Positions 8,594 through 16,812 of a stretch of 31,350 nucleotides of DNA are shown here, piece after piece. The position numbers and the translations under genes were made by a program. How positions within the stretch are numbered: position 1 is the first letter of the stretch; each line of letters opens with the position of its first letter. Origin of the DNA: a virus; IMG/VR virus record IMGVR_UViG_3300037963_001985, positions 1-31,350 of that record; one strand, 5' to 3'. Below the pieces are notes generated by a model. It saw only the letters and a list, made by a program, of their open reading frames with translations. It did no database searches and was not told the origin of the DNA.

Positions 8594-8622
8594 ATTATAT
8601 ACATAATAGATCGAAATGTCAA
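8594..8622 (-). promoter_or_regulatory. Consensus sigma70 promoter for the ssb unit
   Basis: On the minus strand TTGACA (8622-8617), a 17-nt spacer and TATAAT (8599-8594) match the bacterial consensus perfectly. It lies between the D11-position gene (ending 8646) and the gene starting at 8565, and gives the ssb segment its own strong start. Confidence 0.92.
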
Positions 8623-8645
8623 GAAATATTTTAATTTTATTTGCA

Positions 8646-8945
8646 CTACAGGGTATCTAGATTATTAGCCTTTCCAAATACTTCTGTGCTTAAAACTCTA
8701 CCACAATCTTCGCAGTGAGTTATTTTGCTTATTATTTTCTTACCTGACCCAGACAAGCCACCGTTGCTCAACTTGGTTACGGTATTGCTATGTTCACAGG
8801 AGGCCATTTTCTGTATAAACTTCTCTATACCTGTAGATAGTATTTGCCAATACTTCTTATGGTCTCCCATGCTAGGGTCTACTAAGTCTTTAGAAACCTC
8901 TGCAAGTATGAGGTTAAGTGTAGTGCTAGCTAATTGTTTGCTCAT
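8646..8945 (-). CDS. Small zinc-ribbon-like protein downstream of helicase D10
   Basis: This 99-residue protein has a helical N-terminal half. Its C-terminal half carries CEHSNT followed about 25 residues later by HCEDCGRVL, a plausible Cys2-His-Cys zinc ribbon. The start overlaps the last 20 nt of D10 exon 2, so it is translationally coupled to the helicase. The gene occupies the position of D11 in T5, but no family was recognised. DNA or protein binding is a guess from the ribbon. Confidence 0.75.
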   Translation of the reverse strand: MSKQLASTTLNLILAEVSKDLVDPSMGDHKKYWQILSTGIEKFIQKMASCEHSNTVTKLSNGGLSGSGKKIISKITHCEDCGRVLSTEVFGKANNLDTL

Positions 8946-9942
8946 GTTGTTTCACCAAGTCCAGCATTGCCGCCCTGCTTATTTCTTTAACTTCCCAGCC
9001 CTCTCTTGTATACAGAGCTTTCCTGTTATAGAACTGTCTTCTAGCTGTTTCACCCTCTAGTCTTATATCTACTACTATAGGAGGTAGCTTATTATTAGCA
9101 GGTCTTTGAACCCTACCAATAAGCTGCTCAAGTAACTCTTCAGAGCTGATTAAAGACCCTGCAACTAATGCAGATAGTTCGTTAAGTGACACACCTTCGG
9201 AGAAAATAGATTGTGTTGCACACAATGATAATGCTTTTCCTTGTTTAACAGCATTCATGACTATCTCCCGCTCTTCGGCGGTAGCGGCCATGTTCTTAGC
9301 TATTATTAAGCTATAAGGTAATGCCTTGTGAGCTTTTTCTAAAAACTCTACCCTATCTGCAACCACCAAAACTCTGTGCCCTAGCTGCTCCAATATTTTA
9401 GTTATAAAAATAACATCACTTAAATGTCGTGGGTCTTCCATAACTGCGTTGGCGCGGCGTGCCCACGGAATCATAGAGTTGGATGGAATTTGTACTGCTG
9501 ACCTATAAACCCACACAGTAGGCTTCATACGGTTTTCATCTTTACCAACAAACCTCTTGGAACCAAAGAAGTCGTTAAACAGTACGTGTTTACCGTCTCG
9601 TCTGGTCAATGTACCACTAAGACCTATTTTTATAGATGCTCTAGATACGTTCAGAACTTTGGTAAATGTATTGGCAGAACAATGGTGGCACTCGTCGATT
9701 ATCAGCATTCCATACGTACCGCTTTCCTTTTGGATAATCTTCTCTACTGTTTGTATATTACCTACGGCTATTGGAGATTCGGGATTTATAACCTTCCCAC
9801 CTCCAATAACACAAGGCTCTATACCAAAGTGCTGTTTTATTTCCTTAACCCACATATCACGTATAACTGTGGTAGTAGTTACTATTAAGGTCTTTAATTG
9901 GTACTTAGCTATTAAGCCCATAGCACATATGGACTTACCCCA
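8926..9942 (-). CDS. D10: SF2 DNA helicase D10, exon 2 (C-terminal part)
   Basis: This is the second exon of the helicase interrupted by the group I intron at 9943-10232. It starts at TGG (W115 of the spliced protein), directly continuing the P-loop as W-G-K-S, and adds 338 residues for a spliced product of 452 residues, near the length of T5 D10. Visible SF2 motifs are LIIDECHH (motif II, about residues 194-201), SGTLTRRDG (motif III region) and EQLIGRVQRP (motif VI). D10 family helicases unwind branched DNA and probably act in recombination-dependent replication. An in-frame ATG made from the last three intron bases could be misread as a gene start. The 3' end overlaps the next gene by 20 nt. 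Confidence 0.93.
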   Translation of the reverse strand, partial: WGKSICAMGLIAKYQLKTLIVTTTTVIRDMWVKEIKQHFGIEPCVIGGGKVINPESPIAVGNIQTVEKIIQKESGTYGMLIIDECHHCSANTFTKVLNVSRASIKIGLSGTLTRRDGKHVLFNDFFGSKRFVGKDENRMKPTVWVYRSAVQIPSNSMIPWARRANAVMEDPRHLSDVIFITKILEQLGHRVLVVADRVEFLEKAHKALPYSLIIAKNMAATAEEREIVMNAVKQGKALSLCATQSIFSEGVSLNELSALVAGSLISSEELLEQLIGRVQRPANNKLPPIVVDIRLEGETARRQFYNRKALYTREGWEVKEISRAAMLDLVKQHEQTIS

Positions 9943-10232
9943 CATTTATGTTACGCGTCAGACCGTTACCTGACGCTCTTTATCTTTCGATAAAGATCGG
10001 ACTATATCTTTAATATCTTAATGATATTACTCTCCATTTCGACTTCCGTTGAAGCCTACTCCCATATAGGGATAGTCTCTGAACTTTACCCATTTTAGGG
10101 TCTTAGCTGCTGATTATCCAATCTTTTTATTTTCAAACATTCGCGCTTACCGTTTCCAGTTACGCTGTAGTTAAAAAGCTCTAAGGACGTTCCAGCAATT
10201 AGAAGAGTTTATACCGAGCTAAGGTTACACTA
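9943..10232 (-). ncRNA. Group I intron (IA-like) in helicase D10
   Basis: This self-splicing intron of 290 nt lies in phase 0 between GGT and TGG codons. The upstream exon ends in U and the intron ends in G. P1 is a 7-bp pairing of exon ACCGGGT with intron GCTCGGT (10219-10213), with a U-G pair at the splice site. The conserved core is plain: P4 GCTG/CAGC; P6 ACCC/GGGT; R element GTTCAGAGACTAT (10084-10072) and S element AAGATATAGTCC, whose GACTAT/ATAGTC form P7. A CCC-TATAT-GGG hairpin follows P7 5', as in subgroup IA. P8 is GGCTTC/GAAGTC. A P9 hairpin TCTTTATC-GAAA-GATAAAGA (9996-9977) is followed by a further GCGTCAG/CTGACGC stem. There is no ORF, so it lacks its own homing endonuclease. 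Confidence 0.95.
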
Positions 10233-10574
10233 ACCCGGTTTACAGTTGATAATACCAGACATACCATCGCTGAAATAATCATTAGCTTCTGCTTGATTCT
10301 CTCTTAGCGTAAAACTAGGCTCTGGTATTTCAGCTTCTTCATAACTACGTTTGTCTACAATTTCGTAATCATCTGGTATTAGGTCTACTCTACCTGCGGG
10401 GAATGAAACAACCATATCAGATATCCTAGTAAGGTGTCTAATAACCAAAGGGAACTCTGAGATAGGTTGTTGATTTATTTCATAAGTTAGTTCGGACTCT
10501 AGCTTGTGCTGTAAGTCCGAACCTTTAGAACAGTTCAAATATATCTTGTTAGATATTACTGCCTTTTTTCTCAT
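10233..10574 (-). CDS. D10: SF2 DNA helicase D10, exon 1 (N-terminal part)
   Basis: The first 114 residues of the helicase end at GIINCKPG, the first half of the Walker A loop, exactly where the group I intron begins. Without splicing, translation stops at TAG (10232-10230) immediately after the exon, giving a truncated protein with no ATP-binding site. After splicing the sequence reads CKPGWGKS, a complete P-loop. The RENQAEANDYF motif just upstream is a Q-motif-like segment typical of SF2 helicases. The start overlaps the previous gene by 4 nt. Confidence 0.92.
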
Positions 10575-11080
10575 ATTTTTGTTCTAACTGTTTTGAACTC
10601 TGGAAGCTCCTTGGAAGTTATTAAATCAATTAAAAAGGTACGCCTACCTACTTCAACATAGGCTATATGGGTGTACTGACCGTCAATAGATACAAATGTT
10701 CTATTAGTTTCTAAAACCTTATACGCTCGATGCCCTGTTTGAGTTAGCCAAGACGCTCTTATCTTGGCTATTTTAATATTATAGAACTTAGCAGGCTTAT
10801 ATAAAATCATACGACCTGTGCTATCTATAAACTCTCTATGCTTAGAACGAATTACCTGCCCTATTGTCCTGTGCATCTTATATAGCGGATACACTTTGTA
10901 CGGACAAAGTGGGTCGGTTTTTAACTTCATTCTGCGTATAGCATAATCGTCGTCGGTTTTGTACTTATAGTCAAGCACCCATCTAGTTCTGTTAGTTTGA
11001 ATAACAATGTAGTTACCTTCCTCGAATTTATCTACGTACTTCCTAATTTCGTAGATCGGGAATTGGCACTCCAGAAACAT
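10571..11080 (-). CDS. Hypothetical basic protein between polymerase and helicase D10
   Basis: This 169-residue protein is rich in Lys, Arg and Tyr with a mixed beta-strand pattern. No family or catalytic motif was recognised. ATG 11080 has AGAGG about 6 nt upstream and is preferred over an in-frame TTG one codon earlier. It overlaps the preceding gene by about 38 nt and D10 by 4 nt, so it belongs to the replication operon. Nucleic-acid binding is possible from its charge only. Confidence 0.78.
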   Translation of the reverse strand: MFLECQFPIYEIRKYVDKFEEGNYIVIQTNRTRWVLDYKYKTDDDYAIRRMKLKTDPLCPYKVYPLYKMHRTIGQVIRSKHREFIDSTGRMILYKPAKFYNIKIAKIRASWLTQTGHRAYKVLETNRTFVSIDGQYTHIAYVEVGRRTFLIDLITSKELPEFKTVRTKI

Positions 11081-11381
11081 CAAACACCTCTTTTACTCTC
11101 AACTCTACATGAACGTAACCAGAATTAGCTAATGTTAACGAAGGTACTAAGAACTTTAGCAACTCTTCTGATATAGTCAAGTCACAAGCTAGATATAAAG
11201 TACCATCTGTCACATTAGGTAGTAATACAGTACCTACTTTGTTGTTGTCCAAGTATATAGGGATCTCAGACTGTGGGGAAGTAGGGCCGGTTCTATGCAG
11301 AACCAGCTTGTATAGATAGGTTACAAAGCTACTATCATCAGAGCTTCCCTCAGCTCCAAAAACTTTAAGTAATTTTCTCAT
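11043..11381 (-). CDS. Hypothetical protein downstream of DNA polymerase
   Basis: This 112-residue protein has a mostly beta-strand-like pattern. It begins at ATG 11381, sharing one base with the polymerase stop (TAATG), which implies re-initiation by the same ribosomes. No known family, signal peptide or metal motif was seen. The tight coupling to the polymerase suggests a replication accessory, but nothing in the residues proves it. Confidence 0.75.
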   Translation of the reverse strand: MRKLLKVFGAEGSSDDSSFVTYLYKLVLHRTGPTSPQSEIPIYLDNNKVGTVLLPNVTDGTLYLACDLTISEELLKFLVPSLTLANSGYVHVELRVKEVFDVSGVPIPDLRN

Positions 11382-13735
11382 TATGCTACCTTAGCTAAGT
11401 CTGGATACTTAGCTTCTAATTTACCACAAGAATAGTCTCTAGAACCACCTGGCTCTGAGTCCGCCTCTAGACCAACAGGACAATCAGGGATTGAACATCC
11501 ACGGTCTTTTTGTACATTTCTAGTTACTAGCTCGATGTACTCTTCTACTTTGTCTTCTCTAACAATTGCCACGATGGAGTCATGTACTAGAGCGAAGATT
11601 TCAGCAGGGAATCCTTTTTCTATGATTTCCTTATCAGCATCAATCGCACCTAGTAGCAATGAATCACTAGAGATAGACTGGATGATTGCGTTAAATCCTG
11701 AACGAACTTCACCAGAAGCAATACCTCTGTCTTTAGAGTTAATATTGCGTAGTCTGCGCTTTCTACCAAAGTGGTTATAGATGAAACCATGCTCTTTGAT
11801 TTGGTTATGACATTCATCAATCCAACGTTTAAGCTGCTTGAATCTGCGGAAGTAGTCTTGGATATATCCTTTAGCATCTTCTACAGTACAAGTTGCAGGT
11901 TGGTCATTCTCTAGGAACGCTAGGTTAACCGCTTCTGCTACCTTAGCTGGGCCTGACCCGTATAAAATGCCGAAGCTAATGGCTTTTGCTGCCTGTCTTA
12001 GCGCAGGATATAACTCTTTTACATCTTTAGGTTCGCATGGTAAGTTAAACACCATATGTGCTATGTTGCTATGAAAATCAGGGTATTTATCAGGGTCTTT
12101 CTTCATGTTGATAAATACTTGCTGCATTGCCTTATCTTCCGATAAGACAGCCGCAAAATAAATTTCTGCGGTGGTTAAGTCCAAGGCTACTATTTTATAA
12201 CCTTCAGGAGGAACTACACAACCTTTGATAATAGGATTATCTCTTGGGAGCTGCTGCATGTTAAATCGACCTGATGAGGACAATCGACCCGAAGTGGTCG
12301 TGGTTTGGTGAAACCCTGTTCGTACTCTACTATCTGAATTAATACACGGTATTAGCTTAGATATGTAGGTTGATTTAAGTTTTAAATGCGTTCTGATATT
12401 CTTAATAAGCTTTGGTACTTTATGCTGAGCAGCTAGAGTGTCTAGCACCTCTTTGTCTACTGAGATTGCACCTGTGCCTGTCAATTTACCTGTCGGTTTT
12501 AAGCCTACTTTATCAAACAGTAGCTTTCTAATTTGCTGAACAGAGTTAGGATTAAACACTGCTCCTTGCTCTTGCTCTAGCTCTATTACTTCTTCTACTT
12601 CCCATAGCTGCTTACGGTAAGCTGATAGCTGACTGTCTAGGTAGTTATTAGCTTCTAGAAGTCTGTTAGCAGATACCGGAACTCCACGGTCTTCCATTCT
12701 AGTTAAGAAGTGAAGTGCTGGTAGTTGTAGCTCTTCGTAACAGTATTTTAATTTGTTGTTCTTAATAAGAATAGGGTAGAACTTACGGAACAGTTGGAAT
12801 GTAGCATCTGTATCTTTTGCTGCATACACCTTGATTATGTCCCAAGGTATTAGGTCATACGAGAATGTGTCTGGGTCAATAGAATACTGTTTTATGTAAT
12901 CTTTCTTCCACTCGTCAAGTTCATCATCGTATGCCCCTAAGTCTGTGTATTTAAGTGCCAAAGATTTCAGTCCGTGAGTACCTTGTCGCTCGTCTAACAG
13001 ATAGTGAAGAATCATTGTATCGTGTACGTGACCTTCTCTGTGGTCAAACCTTACGCCTAAATGGTAAAGAAACCACTTCATATCGAACTTAGCATTGTGG
13101 AATACTACGTCCTTAGTATCGATAATTTTTTGTAGAATATCAACACATTCTTGGTCTAGTCCATCCGAGTCTAGGTAAGCTCCTTGGTGAAGCTCGTATG
13201 TTACAGAGATACCGAGCATGTACCCTTCTCTAGGTTCTAATGCACTGGTTTCGGAGTCGAGCGCTACTACGTCAGTTCCGTGGGCTTCAGCTCTTCTAAG
13301 AAACTTCTTAATATCTTCAGTCTCTCTGTAGAACTCGTAGTTTTTATTTGCCATGTCTTCTTCAACGCCACCAAATATATTATGGATAGCTTTTACAGTT
13401 AAGTCAAACACAGGCTTGTTTTCTGGTTTAAATGCTAACATCGCTGGTGATATACTAGCAATGAAATTAGGATAACCGCATTTACCTTCAACTTGTTTTC
13501 CGGTATAATCGGTTACTGATGTTTGTTTTGTATAGTTTTTTAGAGCTTCAGAACCTACGAGGATTACGTAGTCGAATTTAGTTGGGTCGAAGTCTGTAAG
13601 GTCTATATCTCGTTTAAGTAGCCGAGAAACCTTAGTACTTGATAGGTTGTAGACTTCTACCTCGTGATTCTGTAACATGAACAGTTTCTGGTATTCAGTC
13701 TTGGATGGGCATTTTTGGATGATTGCTATTTTCAT
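11381..13735 (-). CDS. Family A DNA polymerase with 3'-5' exonuclease (T5 polymerase-like)
   Basis: This is the replicative polymerase of the phage. The 784-residue protein starts at ATG 13735 behind AAGGAATTAT; an in-frame GTG seven codons upstream lacks a better site. Proofreading motifs are Exo I VVALDSETSAL (near residue 160), Exo II VFHNAKFDMKW and Exo III YAAKDTDATF. Polymerase motifs are A, DLTTAEIYFAAVL; B, RQAAKAISFGILYG, with Arg, Lys and Tyr of the O helix; and C, FALVHDSIVAI, near residue 718. There is no 5' nuclease domain, which is supplied by the separate D15-type protein. It is somewhat shorter than T5 polymerase (about 855 residues). The primase gene ends 33 nt upstream, and the next gene overlaps its stop by one base. 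Confidence 0.97.
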   Translation of the reverse strand: MKIAIIQKCPSKTEYQKLFMLQNHEVEVYNLSSTKVSRLLKRDIDLTDFDPTKFDYVILVGSEALKNYTKQTSVTDYTGKQVEGKCGYPNFIASISPAMLAFKPENKPVFDLTVKAIHNIFGGVEEDMANKNYEFYRETEDIKKFLRRAEAHGTDVVALDSETSALEPREGYMLGISVTYELHQGAYLDSDGLDQECVDILQKIIDTKDVVFHNAKFDMKWFLYHLGVRFDHREGHVHDTMILHYLLDERQGTHGLKSLALKYTDLGAYDDELDEWKKDYIKQYSIDPDTFSYDLIPWDIIKVYAAKDTDATFQLFRKFYPILIKNNKLKYCYEELQLPALHFLTRMEDRGVPVSANRLLEANNYLDSQLSAYRKQLWEVEEVIELEQEQGAVFNPNSVQQIRKLLFDKVGLKPTGKLTGTGAISVDKEVLDTLAAQHKVPKLIKNIRTHLKLKSTYISKLIPCINSDSRVRTGFHQTTTTSGRLSSSGRFNMQQLPRDNPIIKGCVVPPEGYKIVALDLTTAEIYFAAVLSEDKAMQQVFINMKKDPDKYPDFHSNIAHMVFNLPCEPKDVKELYPALRQAAKAISFGILYGSGPAKVAEAVNLAFLENDQPATCTVEDAKGYIQDYFRRFKQLKRWIDECHNQIKEHGFIYNHFGRKRRLRNINSKDRGIASGEVRSGFNAIIQSISSDSLLLGAIDADKEIIEKGFPAEIFALVHDSIVAIVREDKVEEYIELVTRNVQKDRGCSIPDCPVGLEADSEPGGSRDYSCGKLEAKYPDLAKVA

Positions 13736-13768
13736 ATAATTCCTTAGTTTATACACTGAGTTAGTGTG

Positions 13769-14623
13769 CTACATGATTCTAGACTTAAGAGTCTGAACCT
13801 CGTCATAAGTTAGGCTACCGGGGTCTTTAGAGCCAGGTAACTTGTAAACCTCGCATACTAAGTCCGTATTGTAGTCTATTAGCTTTTTTAGTTTATCTGC
13901 GGATTCGATTCCTGATTTATCAGGGTCAAATACGATTACTATTTTCGAGACGCCACTCGACATATATGGTAATAGTTTATCAAATATGTTCTTGGCTGTC
14001 AATTGTTTTGTTCCTAGCGTTGCCGCGACGTTAGTAAGAGATTTGTCGTGTAAGTTAATTACGTCGAATAAACCTTCCACTAGTATCAAAACGCCTGAGG
14101 ATAGGTCACATTTAATAGGTGACGGAAACAAAGGAGTTTGAACGTCTTTGGGCTTCATTAGGTATTTAGGAGATATGTCAGTGTTTTCATATCTACCAAT
14201 CATACACACTAGGTTTTCGTTATAGTCTGAGATAGGTATTACTATCCTATCTGGAAACATCTCTTCCGATTTAAACGCACCAAATTTCTCTAGCGTATCT
14301 ATACCAATTCCCCGATACTCATACGTAATAGGTGAATGCATATCGGCAGGATACGAAACTACGCGGTGGGCGCGAAGCTTAGAAATTGACTGTTTTATTT
14401 TTGCTACTTTTGCGGTGTACGCTGGGGTAGGATCTCGTAATTGAGTAAGTATGTTTCCTCTATAACCACAACTTAAACAGTGGTATAGACCAGTTTCCCG
14501 GTCTATACGTAATGAAGGATGCGTATCTTCGTGCTCTGGGTTGAAGCACTTAACTAATACATCTTTACCCTTAGGAACGTAGTGAATTTTCTTTCTATCT
14601 AAAATCTCTTCAACTCTAGACAT
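13769..14623 (-). CDS. DnaG-type primase (zinc-binding plus TOPRIM)
   Basis: It makes RNA primers for the lagging strand. At 284 residues it is a short phage primase. An N-terminal zinc-binding CHC2-like module has C26, H31, C49 and C52 (KCFNPEHEDTHPSLR ... HCLSCGYRGN). A TOPRIM domain follows, with the catalytic Glu in VEGLFDV (E183) and the metal-binding pair in VFDPDKSG (D233, D235). Start ATG 14623 overlaps the stop of the replicative helicase gene by one base (TAATG), so helicase and primase are produced together. No helicase domain is fused, unlike T7 gp4. Confidence 0.94.
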   Translation of the reverse strand: MSRVEEILDRKKIHYVPKGKDVLVKCFNPEHEDTHPSLRIDRETGLYHCLSCGYRGNILTQLRDPTPAYTAKVAKIKQSISKLRAHRVVSYPADMHSPITYEYRGIGIDTLEKFGAFKSEEMFPDRIVIPISDYNENLVCMIGRYENTDISPKYLMKPKDVQTPLFPSPIKCDLSSGVLILVEGLFDVINLHDKSLTNVAATLGTKQLTAKNIFDKLLPYMSSGVSKIVIVFDPDKSGIESADKLKKLIDYNTDLVCEVYKLPGSKDPGSLTYDEVQTLKSRIM

Positions 14624-16011
14624 TACACTAACTCTCCTGCGCCAGATGGGAAAGTATTTTCTTTACTTTCTTCTTCTGGTCTCAAGTCGTCTATATTGAC
14701 TTCTTTAGGATGTATCTTTAGACAATTCCATGCTATTGCTACCGTCGATGTAACTTCGTCAGAACTGCTTCTAACTTTTGACGGTATGAATGTAATTGTG
14801 CTGGTTTCCTTATCTGGTTCGAGTAGCTGTGCTGTATCGCAAGCATCTAGTATACCTTTAGAAAGTCTAGCTTCTCCGGTAGAGTCTATCTGGTAAGGTG
14901 AAACAATTAGTATTCCATATTTCCTAGCTAAGTTTTTAAGTTGCTTAGCTATAATAGTCTGTATCTTCCAATCATACATTTCAGATTCGTGACCATCCCA
15001 AACCACTTGGTTAACGTAATCTATTACGGCAACCTTGAACCTATCGCCATACTTGGCTTTTAGTTTTGATAGCTGAACATCGATTGATGCTAGTGAAAGT
15101 TCCCTGTCATCTATAACAACTAACTTACTGTCCTTAATAGGTGTGCAAGTTGATTTTAGTTGTTTTTCGAATAAGTAAGGGTCAGGGTCGTCAGACTTTA
15201 AAAATTCATCTAAAATATCTTCTGACTCTTCGTATTGACTAGCCAGCCATTCTGCGATAGCCTTTTGCTCTTCAACACTAAATTCACCAGCTTTTATATT
15301 CCCATAGTTAACACCAGTAACTATAGAAAGTATCCTCTGGAATGTCTCCTGTCCAGTCATTTCTATTGTGAAATAGACACCAACGTTTCCTTGCTCCATT
15401 TGATTTGCTACAATATTGGAGCATACAATACTTTTACCGGATCCTCTTCTTCCCCCTAACAGTATTAGGTCTTCTATTTGACACGTTATTTTACTGTCCC
15501 ACGTATTAGATAACCCAAGTAGAACTGCGTCTTTAAGAATGTCTTCTTTAGGTTTGAACGCTGTTAGTTCATGCGCAGTTAATACTTTCTCTGGAGACTC
15601 AATCTCTTGTTCAAAGTAGATAGGTAGTCTTGCCAAAGTATCCAACATTTCGTTCCTAGAAAGGAGAGATACGTTGTCTACAAAGTCGGTTATTAAATCT
15701 AGTGCAACCTCTTGGGAGTGGTTATCTAATAAAGCTTCCACCGCTACATCCAAGTCTAGGTTAGTAATATCTAAATTCTGAATAGACTTTAGAACTACTT
15801 GAACCCTAGCCGACCTTCCTCTATAAATAGAAATGTCGTTACTAGATGGCAGAGTGTTGAACTCGTGGTAGAAATCTTTAATAGCAGTAAATACGGGTTT
15901 GAAGGATTCTGAGAAGTGCTTTTCTTTTATTCTTGAGAAGGCTAATAATGCTTGTTCTGACTCTTTACTGTGCATCAGCAATTTAAGGACTAAGCCTTCA
16001 GTATTTATCAT
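14623..16011 (-). CDS. DnaB-type replicative helicase (SF4)
   Basis: This hexameric 5'-3' fork helicase works with the downstream primase. From ATG 16011 (AGGGGCAATA upstream) it has 462 residues: a helical N-terminal DnaB-like domain, then the RecA-like motor with Walker A GRRGSGKS at 187-194, Walker B VAVIDYVN (D331) and the SPYQID-type motif region. The frame is open to an in-frame GTG upstream. That extension would be read from the terminator hairpin at 16032-16058, so the ATG start is preferred. It is analogous in order to T5 D6. Confidence 0.93.
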   Translation of the reverse strand: MINTEGLVLKLLMHSKESEQALLAFSRIKEKHFSESFKPVFTAIKDFYHEFNTLPSSNDISIYRGRSARVQVVLKSIQNLDITNLDLDVAVEALLDNHSQEVALDLITDFVDNVSLLSRNEMLDTLARLPIYFEQEIESPEKVLTAHELTAFKPKEDILKDAVLLGLSNTWDSKITCQIEDLILLGGRRGSGKSIVCSNIVANQMEQGNVGVYFTIEMTGQETFQRILSIVTGVNYGNIKAGEFSVEEQKAIAEWLASQYEESEDILDEFLKSDDPDPYLFEKQLKSTCTPIKDSKLVVIDDRELSLASIDVQLSKLKAKYGDRFKVAVIDYVNQVVWDGHESEMYDWKIQTIIAKQLKNLARKYGILIVSPYQIDSTGEARLSKGILDACDTAQLLEPDKETSTITFIPSKVRSSSDEVTSTVAIAWNCLKIHPKEVNIDDLRPEEESKENTFPSGAGELV

Positions 16012-16022
16012 TATTGCCCCTA

Positions 16023-16058
16023 TAAGAAAAAAGGGAGTGAGTAACTCACTCACTCCCT
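16023..16058 (-). terminator. Strong terminator between D5-like gene and replicative helicase
   Basis: On the minus strand a perfect 11-bp stem AGGGAGTGAGT / ACTCACTCCCT (16058-16048 with 16042-16032) with a 5-nt loop is followed by TTTTTTCTTATA. This is a textbook rho-independent terminator inside the replication operon, right after the D5-like gene. Confidence 0.93.
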
Positions 16059-16076
16059 CTTAGGTAGTACTAAATA

Positions 16077-16811
16077 TTACTCAGCAGATGCTTCGTCTAA
16101 CTTCTTACGCTTTGCAGCACCATCGTAGTCTACGCATGTTAAGCCACGACGAGATAGTGTAGAACGAATACCGCGAGCAGTACGTCCAGTAGCTTCTACT
16201 AGTTGTTCTACTGTCATTGTTTCAACGTCAACGCCTTCAAATACGTCTACGCGAGCTTGTGCGTTGCTTTTCGCTTGCTTAGGCATCTCGATATTATGAG
16301 ACTTAGTTAGCGCTAGAGCTTTACCGCGAGCAGAGTTAAGGCTTACACCTAACGCTTCTGCAATTGCTTCAAGGCTTTCACCGGCTTGAGCCATCTCTAC
16401 AAACTTAGCTTCTTGCTCTTCAGTATATTTACGTGGTGGAGCAACTTTTTCAGTTGGCTTTACGTCAGATGTTTTTTCTAGGCTAAGTACTTTACCTTGT
16501 ACTTGTTTAGGAGAGAACTTCCCGCCTAGGATAGCAGAGCTGATTTCGCCGTAAGTGTAATCACCGCTGTTCGCGTCTAAGAATGCTACTAATTCTGCTT
16601 CTTCTGCTTCAGACCATGCTGAGCTACGAGCTTCGCTAGCTTTCTGTACGCTGTAGTCCATTTTACGAAGTTTAGAACCTACAGAACGTGCTGATGTTCC
16701 AAGTTGTTCTGCTACTTCGATTAGTTGCGCTTGAGTAATTGTCTCGTCAGGAGCGCCTACCATGTCTACTAGTTGCGCAGTGTTATCTTCATTCCAGCTA
16801 AATTTTGCCAT
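16077..16811 (-). CDS. D5-like DNA-binding protein with four HTH/SANT-like repeats
   Basis: This 244-residue protein is built from four related 45-55-residue helical repeats: about 4-54, starting FSWNEDNTAQLV; 65-112, AWSEAEEAELVAF; 127-170, KYTEEQEAKFVEM; and a shorter one from about 190. Each ends in a recognition-helix-like segment (SARSVGSKLRKM, SPKQVQGKVLSL, SLNSARGKALAL, TARGIRSTLSRR). The pattern resembles tandem Myb/SANT-type HTH units. The location between ligB and the replicative helicase is that of the T5 D5 gene, whose product is an abundant dsDNA-binding regulator of replication and late transcription. Start ATG 16811 has AGAGG upstream, inside the ligB 3' end, and a strong terminator follows. 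Confidence 0.82.
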   Translation of the reverse strand: MAKFSWNEDNTAQLVDMVGAPDETITQAQLIEVAEQLGTSARSVGSKLRKMDYSVQKASEARSSAWSEAEEAELVAFLDANSGDYTYGEISSAILGGKFSPKQVQGKVLSLEKTSDVKPTEKVAPPRKYTEEQEAKFVEMAQAGESLEAIAEALGVSLNSARGKALALTKSHNIEMPKQAKSNAQARVDVFEGVDVETMTVEQLVEATGRTARGIRSTLSRRGLTCVDYDGAAKRKKLDEASAE

Positions 16812-16812
16812 A

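Noticed and set aside
8566-8646. Upstream extension of the hypothetical gene 8242-8565
   Set aside because: This stretch contains a perfect sigma70 promoter, and transcripts would start downstream of the extended start codon.
9557-9973. Plus-strand 138-codon frame opposite helicase exon 2
   Set aside because: It is antisense to a clearly conserved helicase and lacks a ribosome site and any recognisable motif. It is a shadow frame.
8926-10574. Two separate helicase genes or a frameshifted helicase pseudogene
   Set aside because: The gap has a complete group I intron core, and joining GGT to TGG restores a perfect P-loop in frame. A pseudogene or sequencing error would not give this.
15961-16053. 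Longer N-terminus for the DnaB-type helicase (GTG start at 16053)
   Set aside because: The extra 14 codons would be translated from the terminator hairpin. ATG 16011 has a ribosome site and begins the expected domain.
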